A DNA stretch of 34,256 bases from a virus: the IMG/VR virus record IMGVR_UViG_3300037502_000480, positions 1-34,256 of that record; one strand, given 5' to 3'. The position numbers and the translations under genes are program-made. The notes below the pieces were generated by a model. The model had not been told where the DNA came from. It worked only from the letters and a program-made list of their open reading frames with translations, and did not search any database. Of the stretch, positions 8,176 through 16,914 are shown piece after piece (within the stretch, counting starts at the first letter, position 1; each line of letters begins with the position of its first letter).

Positions 8176-9120
8176 TTAGATGATGAAAGAAGCAATCTCA
8201 TCCAAGAAGGCTACGTTAACACCCATCTTGAATTCAGCTACCATTCGCAACTCGTCCGCTTCTTTTGCAAAGAAGATCTCAAAGCGACTCTCTTGCTCAT
8301 CGAGCAAATCGACCCCCATAAAAATGTTAGACAAACGCATTGCATAGAGTTTGTTTGTACCATTCAGACCAGGAGTAGCAACAACCTTCACGGAAGTACC
8401 GGGCAGGAAGAACTCGCTATCAGCCTTACCATCGAAGGTATAAGCGAACAGATTAGAATTCTTCAGAGCAATGGTGTAAGTGCGGAATACATCCTGACCA
8501 ACGAAGATGGTCATATCATCAGCAGCTACAACTTGAGCAGGGATAGCCTTATACAGAGCATCTACAACTGCAACTACGTTAGCAGAAGTGATAGAAGTAG
8601 CAGTACTACCATAGTATGTAGCATTGTTAGCTTCTACAGCAGATGTACCAATCAGCTTAACAAAACCATCGAACTTATTCAGGTTTACGTTAACTGAAGT
8701 AGTATCACCTTGCCACATAGCAGTTTCCAACTGAGCAGCAATACGAGCAGCCTTCTTATCAGAATACTCAGCAGCGAAAGCGATAGAATCGTAACGGCTA
8801 CCATTTGGCAAAGCCTTTTGCAGATACTTAGCTTCCAAAGACTTAGGACACAGAGATTCGTTTACTTTAATCTTACCAACAGTTACAGTACGTTGAGTGA
8901 ACGTAGTAGTACCACTTGCGTTGAATCCGCAAGTACCACCTGCTTGGAAGATAGCATCGGTGTCCATTATGTTGATCTTCTCTGAAGATTTAACACCCAG
9001 TAATACATTAGAACTTTCCTTAATGAGTTGAGCGGTTTTTGCACCGAGTACGGAACTCGTTACCAACAGAGCCTCATTCTCTTTGGTATAATTTGCAAGT
9101 GCTGATACGTCAAAAGCCAT
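8176..9120 (-). CDS. Major capsid protein
   Basis: A 314-residue protein without signal peptide. It has an N-terminal helix, an Ala-rich middle (ITSANVVAVVDALYKAIPAQVV), a strand-helix region FVGQDVFRTYTIAL and a beta-rich C-terminus ending FLDEIASFII. Length and pattern fit HK97-fold capsid subunits. It directly follows the scaffold gene, which in turn follows the prohead protease. An unusually clean leader (AAAATTAATAACAATGGC) and a strong terminator right behind the stop suit a very abundant product. It would assemble as hexamers and pentamers of the icosahedral shell. Family membership is inferred from context and pattern. Confidence 0.8.
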   Translation of the reverse strand: MAFDVSALANYTKENEALLVTSSVLGAKTAQLIKESSNVLLGVKSSEKINIMDTDAIFQAGGTCGFNASGTTTFTQRTVTVGKIKVNESLCPKSLEAKYLQKALPNGSRYDSIAFAAEYSDKKAARIAAQLETAMWQGDTTSVNVNLNKFDGFVKLIGTSAVEANNATYYGSTATSITSANVVAVVDALYKAIPAQVVAADDMTIFVGQDVFRTYTIALKNSNLFAYTFDGKADSEFFLPGTSVKVVATPGLNGTNKLYAMRLSNIFMGVDLLDEQESRFEIFFAKEADELRMVAEFKMGVNVAFLDEIASFII

Positions 9121-9145
9121 TGTTATTAATTTTAATTTTTAAGAT

Positions 9146-9733
9146 TTATTTGCGTACATATTTGTTAAGGAAACTCTCGACCTTTTGATTTTTTGTCGGA
9201 ATTGCCTTGTTGAAATTTTGTTTGTTGCTTTCGGTGGGATCAACAGAAGGAGTCTGAATCAATCCTACTACTACATCGGTAAGTTCAGAAATAGCCTTAG
9301 AGAATTTAGCTTCTACTTCAGCCATCTTCTCTTCGTCTTTCTTTTTACCATTTTTCAGATTATCAAGTTCAGACTGCATCTCAGCAATCTTCTTTTTGAG
9401 TTCTTCTTCGATGGCAGGAACTACTTCCTCTACTTCTGGTTGCTTGATTTCTACAATAGTGGAGGCTTCATCAAGTACGATAACCATTCCATCAGCGAGT
9501 TCGTGTTCACCGGCAGGAGCAGGAGTAACATTCCCTGCATCGTCTACCAACATAACCTTACCGCCAACTTCGAGATTATCAATCTTGACCTTCGCTCCAC
9601 TCTTGAGTACGTATTCTTTGTACTCGACTTCAGCAGGCTCGATGCTTACCTCTACCTCTTGAGCCTGTACAGGCTGCTGAGGCATCTCGGCGAACATCTG
9701 CTTAATCTGCAAGAGTGCTTCTAATGGGGTCAT
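9146..9733 (-). CDS. Putative capsid scaffold protein
   Basis: The 195 residues are dominated by Glu, Lys, Val and Ala. The first half contains a beta-type module (YVLKSGAKVKIDNLEVGGKV then AGEHELADGMVIVLDEAS). The second half (about 105-165) is a long coiled coil (EEELKKKIAEMQSELDNLKN). The end is basic (FLNKYVRK). A coiled-coil protein located between prohead protease and capsid genes is the classic scaffold, which shapes the procapsid and is then removed. The leader contains a six-codon mini-ORF (ATG at 9748-9750 on the complementary strand) whose TGA overlaps the scaffold ATG, so translation may be coupled. Confidence 0.7.
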   Translation of the reverse strand: MTPLEALLQIKQMFAEMPQQPVQAQEVEVSIEPAEVEYKEYVLKSGAKVKIDNLEVGGKVMLVDDAGNVTPAPAGEHELADGMVIVLDEASTIVEIKQPEVEEVVPAIEEELKKKIAEMQSELDNLKNGKKKDEEKMAEVEAKFSKAISELTDVVVGLIQTPSVDPTESNKQNFNKAIPTKNQKVESFLNKYVRK

Positions 9734-9780
9734 AAAATGATTTTAACCATAAATAGAAGCTAATCAACTAAGTGACCACA

Positions 9781-9811
9781 TAAAAAAGGAGGAGTGTAGA
9801 AACACCCCTCC
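9781..9811 (-). terminator. Rho-independent terminator between protease and scaffold genes
   Basis: On the minus strand GGAGGGGTGT pairs with ACACTCCTCC (one G-T pair) around a four-base loop and is followed by TTTTTT. This is the strongest hairpin in the window. It ends the tail/protease transcript about 30 bases after the protease stop codon (TAG, 9841-9843). Confidence 0.9.
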
Positions 9812-9840
9812 GTAACCAAATAAACTAAACAACTATGAGA

Positions 9841-10734
9841 CTACAAAGATACCTGTTGCAGTATGTCAATTATCTGCTGCATCATCTTCTGTGGATTACT
9901 TATCTCCGCTCTGTTGTAATTGAATATACCCTCTACTGAGAATCCTTTAACCTTTCCCTCCTTTACGAGTTCCCATACATCATCGTTCTCTACTTTGAAT
10001 GAACCGAACCAGGAGCCATCTTTTACATCCTCGTAGCCTTGCATCGGCTTGATACCTCGCTTTTCGTCTACTATCCAACTCTCGAACATAGTAACCCCAT
10101 CGACTACACTTCCGTTATCGTGCATCAGATTTACGTTACTCTGATATCCTTTCTTGAAATACTTCTGAGCAATCTTCTTAATAGTCGGTGCGGTGAATAC
10201 GACATAATATTCTCCGCTTGAATCGTACCGATAGATAGGAGTATCTGCCAACATCAGAGGTCCAGATATGATCCGCTCCTCTTCGTCTTGAATCTCAAAA
10301 CTCATCTTCTCGGATTGGCGAATCTTAGACTCTGCCCAAGAGAGAGCAGACTTACCACCCCACGCATCGTACATCAACTGACCGCATCCATCTCCGTACC
10401 CTTTAGATTTCTTAGCATTCTCTTCGTGCCTACTAAGGAAAGAATACATCCGCTTAATAGTCTCTAAGGATATAGGCTCTCCGTTTGCTAACTGATTAGC
10501 TCTAAGTTTACCGACAGGAGTACCGCAAGAACCCCATCCGTTCTCTTCTGCCCACTTTAGAGCAGCCTTTGCGTTATTCTTTACCGCATCGGGATAGTCG
10601 CTATATGAGTCTGCAAATGCTAAGAAACTGCGTTCGATAGCAGGTCTGTCTACGAGAGCCACGAAGTCTACCTCTACGTTAGAGTTCTCATCTTCGCTAA
10701 TTTCAAGTCTGTATATTGGTAATTCCTTTTCCAT
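9841..10734 (-). CDS. Prohead protease (XkdF / S78_2-like) with inserted N-terminal domain
   Basis: In this 297-residue protein the start (VDFVALVDRPAI, about 22-33) and residues about 155-275 match the pattern of XkdF-type prohead serine proteases. Likely catalytic residues lie in NLMHD (His about 205) and FESWIVD (Ser about 219). Between them, residues about 48-145 form a separate module: SCGTPVGKLRANQLANGE, IKRMYSFLSRHE, GYGDGCGQLMYDAWGG and ALSWAESK. The protease would trim scaffold and capsid during maturation. The TAG stop lies just before a strong terminator, and a TAAATAG motif (10740-10746) lies upstream of the ATG. The protease call is good; the role of the insert is unknown. Confidence 0.8.
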   Translation of the reverse strand: MEKELPIYRLEISEDENSNVEVDFVALVDRPAIERSFLAFADSYSDYPDAVKNNAKAALKWAEENGWGSCGTPVGKLRANQLANGEPISLETIKRMYSFLSRHEENAKKSKGYGDGCGQLMYDAWGGKSALSWAESKIRQSEKMSFEIQDEEERIISGPLMLADTPIYRYDSSGEYYVVFTAPTIKKIAQKYFKKGYQSNVNLMHDNGSVVDGVTMFESWIVDEKRGIKPMQGYEDVKDGSWFGSFKVENDDVWELVKEGKVKGFSVEGIFNYNRAEISNPQKMMQQIIDILQQVSL

Positions 10735-10749
10735 ATTCTTAAATAGATT

Positions 10750-12726
10750 TTATCCTAATCTTGCAGCACGATTAATACGAGTGATTCGTTCTTGAGAGTT
10801 TGTTATGTCTGATTCTACAACATAAGCACGATTAGAAGCAGAGCCTAACCGATTGATAGTAGCTTGGTCAAGTTGTGTAACTGTATTCTGAATAGGAGCA
10901 TTAGGAGTTAACGGAGCAGAACCTCCACCACCCGCAGCACCTGTATCCTGAGTACCTCCTACACTACCTCCTCCTCCACCTTTGAATTTAGATATAGATG
11001 ATGCAGCAATAGATGCGATACTCGCAGCAGCACCAATCTTTAACCCTGCTATTTTAGTACCCATTACCGCAAGAGCCTTAACGAAAAGTGGGTTAGGTAG
11101 ACCAGGTCCAACAAAAGCAGGAATAGCAAATGTATCAGCTTTAATCTTAGTAATCGATGCAGTAGTTGTTGTAATGATCCTACCTATTTCAATAGCCTTC
11201 TGTACTGCAAAAATTGCATTTGCTAATTTCTCATTTCTACCTGCTAATGCCAAAGCAAAATTAATACCTGCATCGAGAAGTGCATTCTTTTGCTCTTGCA
11301 AATATCTCTCTGCTTCTAATTCAGCTTGTTGAAATTCTTCCCTTGTTTTTTTCCTTTCCTCAAGTTCTGCTAATTCTCTATTTCTTCTTATTTGCCTTGC
11401 TTCTACTTCCCTATCTTGTGCAGCCCTCCTTCTTTCTTCCTCTGCTTTATCTGCCGCATCCTGAGCTTCAAACTGAGCAAAAATAGGATCTAATTCAGCC
11501 TGTGCTGCTTCTTGTTTTAACTGAGCGACTGTTGCATCTCGCTTCTTTTGTTCTTCTGTTATTAGCTGAGTCTTTAACTGCTCTGATGCTTTAAGAGCAT
11601 TGATTTCTAATTTACGATTCTCGAACTCTATCTCAGCTTGACGAATTGCTCTTTTATTCTGATCCTCAATAGCATTTAACTCAGCATCTTGACGCAGTTT
11701 CCTAAGTTGGTCTTCAGCCTCTTTATTAGCATTTATTCTTTCTTGAGCGACCGCTTTAGCCTTATCTGATGCTTCTTTGTCTTTCTTATCCTTCTCCTTT
11801 TGAGCATCCTCGTTTACTTTCTTGATACGATTCTTCTCATCAATTTCTAAAGTAACGAGTTGAGTCTTTAACTCTCCGAACTTCTTAATCTCCTCTTGAG
11901 TTAATTCTCCCTTTTGTTTAGCAGCACTACGAAGAACATTTAATTCATTGTTTGCAATCTGTACTCGCTTACGATATATCTCATCCTCTTTGTTACCTAC
12001 AGAAGTAAGAATGGCTATTTCGTTATTGATCTTAGCATTCAGAAAGTCAGTATCTTTTGCGAGTTTCTTCTGAGCCTCTGCTGCTTTATCACTTGCAGAT
12101 GTCCAGTCTTGAATCTTACCAATTAGAGCCGTTAACCCTACAACAAGTAATCCGATACCTGTCGCAGCGATGGCAGTTTTTAATACTCGAAAAGCTACCG
12201 AAGTTTGAACAGTCGCTACACCGAAAGCACGTTGAACCGCTACCGCAGTAGCAGTAGCGATATTGTTAGCACGTTGGAAAATAGTCGTCTGTTGAATAAT
12301 AGCATTTAACCGCTGAAAGTCTTTAGCAGCATCAGCAATCGTACTCAATCCTTGAGATAAGGCGAGTGCAGACTGAACTTTTAATAGAGTCTTTTCTACA
12401 TTCTCAGATTCTACTCCTACCAATCCTAACGCACCTTGTACGGCAGAGAATCCACCTGCAACTGCTGAGATAGCACCTGCGAATGCTTGGAACTTCTTAC
12501 CAGGATCGAATAGGTCTGATGTCTCTTTAGCCTCTTGGATAGTATCTTTAAGAGTAGCTACCTTCTTTGCTGCATTTACCGCCTCTTGAGAATACTCACC
12601 GAAATTCTGTTGGGCTTTTACAAGTTCAAAGTTTGCTTCCTTTAGGAGTTTTTTCATTTCCCCTATCGAGGAAACTACCTGCTCCTTACCATCTAATACG
12701 AGTTTGAAACCTACTACCTCTGCCAT
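10750..12726 (-). CDS. Tail tape measure protein
   Basis: A 658-residue protein with an Ala/Gly-rich hydrophobic N-terminal half that includes a membrane-type segment (about 185-203, AATGIGLLVVGLTALIG). A long Lys/Glu/Gln coiled coil (about 260-480) follows, then a second hydrophobic stretch and a Gly-rich end (FKGGGGGSVGG). This is the usual build of a tape measure, which sets tail length and helps deliver DNA through the host membrane. At about 658 residues it implies a fairly short siphovirus tail. Its ATG overlaps the stop of the upstream gene (TAATG). Unusually, the tail-tip-type genes are upstream of it rather than downstream. Confidence 0.8.
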   Translation of the reverse strand: MAEVVGFKLVLDGKEQVVSSIGEMKKLLKEANFELVKAQQNFGEYSQEAVNAAKKVATLKDTIQEAKETSDLFDPGKKFQAFAGAISAVAGGFSAVQGALGLVGVESENVEKTLLKVQSALALSQGLSTIADAAKDFQRLNAIIQQTTIFQRANNIATATAVAVQRAFGVATVQTSVAFRVLKTAIAATGIGLLVVGLTALIGKIQDWTSASDKAAEAQKKLAKDTDFLNAKINNEIAILTSVGNKEDEIYRKRVQIANNELNVLRSAAKQKGELTQEEIKKFGELKTQLVTLEIDEKNRIKKVNEDAQKEKDKKDKEASDKAKAVAQERINANKEAEDQLRKLRQDAELNAIEDQNKRAIRQAEIEFENRKLEINALKASEQLKTQLITEEQKKRDATVAQLKQEAAQAELDPIFAQFEAQDAADKAEEERRRAAQDREVEARQIRRNRELAELEERKKTREEFQQAELEAERYLQEQKNALLDAGINFALALAGRNEKLANAIFAVQKAIEIGRIITTTTASITKIKADTFAIPAFVGPGLPNPLFVKALAVMGTKIAGLKIGAAASIASIAASSISKFKGGGGGSVGGTQDTGAAGGGGSAPLTPNAPIQNTVTQLDQATINRLGSASNRAYVVESDITNSQERITRINRAARLG

Positions 12727-14777
12727 TATACGTATGTTTTTTCTATTACTTTAAGGAATTCGCATTTCGTGGTATCCTCATTCATAGGATTATAGTCGAT
12801 TACTTTATTCAACCGCCATAGAGAGCCATCAATCCAAACAGGTGTAGAGAAATCAAGATTGTAAATATCAATATCAGTTAATCGAACATTGCAAGAAAGT
12901 AGCTTAGAATCTTTATCAGTTATCTCCGCTACGTACTCTGACCAATAGCCATTAAATAGATTAGCCGAAGGGTAAGGATTAGAAAGAGTGAAATTAATCT
13001 CACGAGGTGAGCCAAAGTTCAAATCAGCAGCAGGAGTGTATGGATCATCGAGATGTCCTGCGTATCCGTAAGTAGTTAATGAGCCGAGATTAGAATTACC
13101 ATCCTCAATCTTGTAACTGCTTCTGCCTGTAATCTTCTTGGCTTGTAGAATACGGATAACACTATCCATCTTATCTTCTGACTGAGCATTCTGAGTATTT
13201 GTCAGCTTCAGAATCACACTATGCACCTTATCGTTACTTGCGTGAAGTATCAATGGAGTAGATGCAAAGATTAGTTCTGCCGTTTGTTTGTCGTTTGCAA
13301 ACTCAAAACCGGTATCCTCTAAATAATCACCATAGTTTTCATTGTATTTCTCACGATAGTTCTGCCCATAGTAATCAGTATCGTTCTTATACTTGTACTC
13401 GAAATATCTTCCGTTAAGTTCGCTCATCGGCTTTAATCGGAAAGGCTTTGATCTGTCTACCTTGTTAGTCCAGTCCAAAATAGTAGAGAAATCATAATAG
13501 TCGATATACGGCTCAATGATTAGATGCTTTACCTTCTCTGTGCTTTCTGTTACATAGAGATTAAACATTTTAACAATAGACGAAAAGAAATCCTTTTGGA
13601 ATACTCCTTTCGGTATTGTATCGTTAATGCTGATAGTCTCTCCCAAACCATAAGGAACTAACTGAGCCACTGAAGTATTTATCTCTATATCGTTGTTAAA
13701 CAAATCAACCTGCATTGTAGCAGAGACAGTTGTCCAAATATATCGGAACTCTATCGTATCATTCGTAGCTAACGAGATATTGAATTCTAAGGTCTTATCA
13801 AAGTTCGCCCTGCCTGAAGTCAAGAATAACTGCGACTGCAATACTCCGTTCTTATACCATCCTACATCTACAGAGCCTGTCTGTCCTGTACCTACTACCG
13901 AAGCACCTGCTAACGTAATCTTAGCGACTGCGGTTAATCCGGCTCCTGTATATTGATACTGATAACTTCCCAAATAAGTAAACTGACCTAACTTAGAAGC
14001 CAAGTATCCTACACTCGTATTCCCTGATGCGGTAGTGAAATTGTAAGAAAGTAAATCATCGTATCCGCTGAATTGCAGAGTCGTAGCAATGCTTAGGTCT
14101 TTCTGATTGTTAGGAATAACTAACCGCTTGAATAGAGCCGTATTAAAGAACGAACTCTCCCACGTATACCCTGCACCCTCGATAATCTTTTTAATGTACT
14201 CACGAACAAATAAAGCAGGTCTGAAAGCCTTGTACTGCCAATCGTGTTTACCTACACTCACCTGACCATAGTCAATAAGAGGGCAGAAATAACCGCTACC
14301 ATCTACACCATTCCAAGAGTTTACGATATTGGTAAAAGTCCAAGCGAAATTATACGCAGAGAAATCTAACTCTTCTATTTTCTTATTACCGATAGCACCT
14401 ACCAAACCGCCTAACTCTCCGAAGACTGCACATTCATATTCTATTGAGCCGTTATCTAATACAATCTCAAGGAGTCTCAGAACCCCTTTGAACATCTGAA
14501 TCTTATCTACATATACAACACAAGCTGCGGACTTGGATGCGTTGAAGTTGTAACCCACGTTATCCGAGTTAGGGTTATAGAAGTTTGCTGAGCCGAATTC
14601 GAAAATATGTCCGAATAGTTTGTTATTTGTTGCATTGCCAGGTATTACGATAGTCTTCGAGAAGTTAGTATTACGAGCAGAGAAGTCCTTAACATCGTCA
14701 ATGTTATAGGTAAACTCTGCGGAGATATCCTTGTAAAGGTCGAGCCTCTGATTCTCTATGTAGATTTCTGTCTTCAT
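12726..14777 (-). CDS. Putative tail tip / baseplate hub protein
   Basis: A 683-residue protein opening MKTEIYIENQRLDLYKDISA, a start I associate with large tail proteins of Bacteroidota phages. It has many aromatic and Asn residues, beta-strand stretches, and two helices around ALFVREYIKKIIEGAGYTW. The final third (LNGRYFEYKYKNDTDYYGQN, YREKYNENYGDY) is Tyr-rich. It overlaps the upstream gene by four bases (ATGA) and the tape measure by one base. Position between another tail protein and the tape measure supports a place at the tail tip or hub. No enzyme motif is visible, so a hub, distal tail or tail-associated role cannot be told apart. Confidence 0.6.
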   Translation of the reverse strand: MKTEIYIENQRLDLYKDISAEFTYNIDDVKDFSARNTNFSKTIVIPGNATNNKLFGHIFEFGSANFYNPNSDNVGYNFNASKSAACVVYVDKIQMFKGVLRLLEIVLDNGSIEYECAVFGELGGLVGAIGNKKIEELDFSAYNFAWTFTNIVNSWNGVDGSGYFCPLIDYGQVSVGKHDWQYKAFRPALFVREYIKKIIEGAGYTWESSFFNTALFKRLVIPNNQKDLSIATTLQFSGYDDLLSYNFTTASGNTSVGYLASKLGQFTYLGSYQYQYTGAGLTAVAKITLAGASVVGTGQTGSVDVGWYKNGVLQSQLFLTSGRANFDKTLEFNISLATNDTIEFRYIWTTVSATMQVDLFNNDIEINTSVAQLVPYGLGETISINDTIPKGVFQKDFFSSIVKMFNLYVTESTEKVKHLIIEPYIDYYDFSTILDWTNKVDRSKPFRLKPMSELNGRYFEYKYKNDTDYYGQNYREKYNENYGDYLEDTGFEFANDKQTAELIFASTPLILHASNDKVHSVILKLTNTQNAQSEDKMDSVIRILQAKKITGRSSYKIEDGNSNLGSLTTYGYAGHLDDPYTPAADLNFGSPREINFTLSNPYPSANLFNGYWSEYVAEITDKDSKLLSCNVRLTDIDIYNLDFSTPVWIDGSLWRLNKVIDYNPMNEDTTKCEFLKVIEKTYV

Positions 14778-15982
14778 CGGAACTGACTGAATTCTTTTGT
14801 ACCTAATGTGATATCCAACTCAAGATTATAGGTCTTATCTGCGAACCTCTTTTTCTCTGTCCAATTCGAAGTAGTTATAGTTACAGGGATAAAATAACTA
14901 TACTGAGCGAATGGAGATTTGTACTGCATATAAACCTCAGGACTCATAATCAAATCACGAAGCCACGTATAATCGGTATGGTTAACCCAATCCGATATTA
15001 GCCGGTACGAGATAGTCTGTTGAGTATAGAACTGCTTTGAGCCTCCGTAGTAAACATTATTAGAGTTGAATCTCTTCATATTTCCTCCGCTATACTGCCA
15101 CTCTATCTCCTCGAATGATTTCTTCTCTGCGTTTCTTGACTGACGATTAACTAAACTGAAGTTCATCGTATCGTAGCCTCCTAACGAATTAAGGAAGTGC
15201 AGAGCAATATTCTCGTATCTTGAATCGCAAAGGATAGTCACATTTGCGTTATAGACAGTACCTGCGATATCTTCATCTATACTAACTTGATAGCTATCGG
15301 TAGCAGAGGTAATAAATGTAGTACCTAAGTAAGTATTAATCGCAGTCGGTGAAATGTCAAGAACCGCAATATCTGAAACAGAAGTAAACGCAGTAGGACT
15401 CAAAGTAGTTGTAGTTCCTCCGTTGTTTCTTGTAACTGATAGCCTCCAATCTCTCGGAGTATTTAACTGAGGATTCTGAATCGTAAGGAATAATCTGCTA
15501 TCGAATAACTTAGTCGTAAAGGCTTGGTCATATCTCGTGCTGATTACATTACCCATATAGTAGGTCTGATACCACGATCCTGTGAACGCAGTCCCTCCTG
15601 TCAAAGTAGATGGATAGTAATTCAACGCATCGTTCGTATCCGTAGTGAGGTTAGTATAAGTCGTACCTCCGTACTCTTCTCCAAACTTTACTTCGTAGTT
15701 AATCCGATTGCCAGAACCGATATAGTTGAAAGCAGTCTGAGCCGTAGCCGGTTGGAAGTAACTCGATGCGTAATTGCGAATAATAGTAGCTACGTTAAAT
15801 AACCCTTTATTTGTTGTAGGTTGAGGGAAACTCTTTACCCTTGCTACTAATGTCGAGTTAATGTACACATCAAAGACGTACTTAAAGTTAGTCTGTCCTG
15901 TATTCGTAGAACTTACCACATACCACAAATCCTCGTGAAAGGATTGGTATTCGCTCGGACTGTTATCTATTGTTATTGCCAT
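14774..15982 (-). CDS. Putative distal tail (Dit-like) structural protein
   Basis: A 402-residue beta-rich protein full of Thr, Asn, Ser and Tyr (YQSFHEDLWYVVSSTNTGQT, RDWRLSVTRNNGGTTTTLS). It ends with a strand-rich segment (RFADKTYNLELDITLGTKEF). There is no signal peptide or membrane segment. The composition fits a tail tip or distal tail component. The start lies inside the end of the upstream gene (20-base overlap) and the stop overlaps the next gene (ATGA), so all three tail genes should be translated together. The Dit label is an inference from position and composition. Confidence 0.55.
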   Translation of the reverse strand: MAITIDNSPSEYQSFHEDLWYVVSSTNTGQTNFKYVFDVYINSTLVARVKSFPQPTTNKGLFNVATIIRNYASSYFQPATAQTAFNYIGSGNRINYEVKFGEEYGGTTYTNLTTDTNDALNYYPSTLTGGTAFTGSWYQTYYMGNVISTRYDQAFTTKLFDSRLFLTIQNPQLNTPRDWRLSVTRNNGGTTTTLSPTAFTSVSDIAVLDISPTAINTYLGTTFITSATDSYQVSIDEDIAGTVYNANVTILCDSRYENIALHFLNSLGGYDTMNFSLVNRQSRNAEKKSFEEIEWQYSGGNMKRFNSNNVYYGGSKQFYTQQTISYRLISDWVNHTDYTWLRDLIMSPEVYMQYKSPFAQYSYFIPVTITTSNWTEKKRFADKTYNLELDITLGTKEFSQFR

Positions 15983-16646
15983 CTTGCTTTATATTTATTT
16001 GAATCTCTCTACCTACTACGACTGCTACTAATCGGTTAAAGTCTTTACCGAAGTATTTCTGTACCGCTTTATCAAAGTATCCTGTCTTTTTTAATCCTCT
16101 ACGTTTAATGTTTATCGAAGTAGCATAAGCCAACGATCTTAACCTATCTGCTTCGTTTGTCATCTTAAGTAGCTTTTTCCTCTTCCTTTGTACTGCTGAA
16201 AGAGATTTTCTTGGAGCATCCTCTCTACGAGCAAAGCCAGAATTTCTGCGATACCACTTAGCAATAGCCAACTGCATAGACAAACTCGGTCTGTCGCTCT
16301 TAAACGCATAAGGAGAATCCGAAGGCTCTCCACTCTTTACACCCTTGACACCCTTATTAACGAAGTCGTAGTATTTAGCAGCTTCTGAATCAGCCGGATA
16401 ACCTATGCTGATACTTGATCCGTCCCATTCTGTCTGAGTCAAATCAGAACTCAAAGCACCTGTATCTATCTTACCTGACTTCTCTAAGTTTTCCTGTACC
16501 TCTTTAATGAACTCACCTACTACATCTCCGATGGCTTTCTCTAATCCTTTTAAGTCTTTGACTTCTGTGAACAAATCTCTCTCCCTTCCAAGAGTATCTA
16601 AGAAAGCTAATATCTCATCTTGTAATTGTTTAACGGACTTTGCCAT
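15963..16646 (-). CDS. HK97 gp10-like neck / tail completion protein
   Basis: A 227-residue protein whose N-terminal helix (KSVKQLQDEILAFLDTLG) leads to a segment typical of gp10-like proteins: SGKIDTGALSSDLTQTEWDG, a beta pair, then YYDFVNKGVKG. A basic Arg/Lys-rich middle follows (RKSLSAVQRKRKKLLKM). Such proteins close the tail-head interface or terminate the tail. It directly follows the tail-chaperone frameshift gene and overlaps its end by 17 bases. The family assignment is from motif style, not a search. Confidence 0.6.
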   Translation of the reverse strand: MAKSVKQLQDEILAFLDTLGRERDLFTEVKDLKGLEKAIGDVVGEFIKEVQENLEKSGKIDTGALSSDLTQTEWDGSSISIGYPADSEAAKYYDFVNKGVKGVKSGEPSDSPYAFKSDRPSLSMQLAIAKWYRRNSGFARREDAPRKSLSAVQRKRKKLLKMTNEADRLRSLAYATSINIKRRGLKKTGYFDKAVQKYFGKDFNRLVAVVVGREIQINIKQDGNNNR

Positions 16647-16914
16647 AAGCTTTCTTTAACTGCTCTGCTTCGTATTCGTTCTTCGCTTTGAGATAAGAGA
16701 GGTCATTAAGGAATTGTAGCGTAGGAATTTCGTACACCTGCTCCATCGGGATTCTTTCGAACTCAGCCACCAATGCGGCTTGATAAATCCATCCAAAGTC
16801 TCGCATAAAGTTTGATACAGGACTTCGGCTTGATACTTCGTCAGACTCTTGCTCATCATCTCCGAAACCAAATAATCCTTGGAAGCCTTTATCCAGTTCC
16901 GATATACGAGACAA
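16630..16914 (-). CDS. Tail assembly chaperone, -1 frame extension (gpGT-type)
   Basis: The 94 codons read one base back from the upstream chaperone ORF, entered at TTG (16912-16914) right after the T9 run. The product looks like a genuine protein: an acidic linker (FGFGDDEQESDE), then SNFMRDFGWIYQAALVAEF, IPTLQFLNDLSYLKAKNEYE and a basic end. I associate the FGWIYQ...LQFLNDLxYLKAK pattern with C-terminal parts of tail chaperones in Bacteroidota phages. No good independent start is visible, so a -1 ribosomal slip from the 16656-17399 gene is the best explanation. It would give a fusion of about 256 residues (162 plus 94), matching the lambda gpG/gpGT design. Confidence 0.75.
   Translation of the reverse strand: MSRISELDKGFQGLFGFGDDEQESDEVSSRSPVSNFMRDFGWIYQAALVAEFERIPMEQVYEIPTLQFLNDLSYLKAKNEYEAEQLKKAYGKVR

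Noticed and set aside
9185-9724. 179-codon plus-strand ORF antisense to the scaffold gene
   Set aside because: Long only because the Glu/Lys-rich coiled-coil gene has few stops in antisense; the product is Phe/Leu/Ser-rich and has no leader motif.
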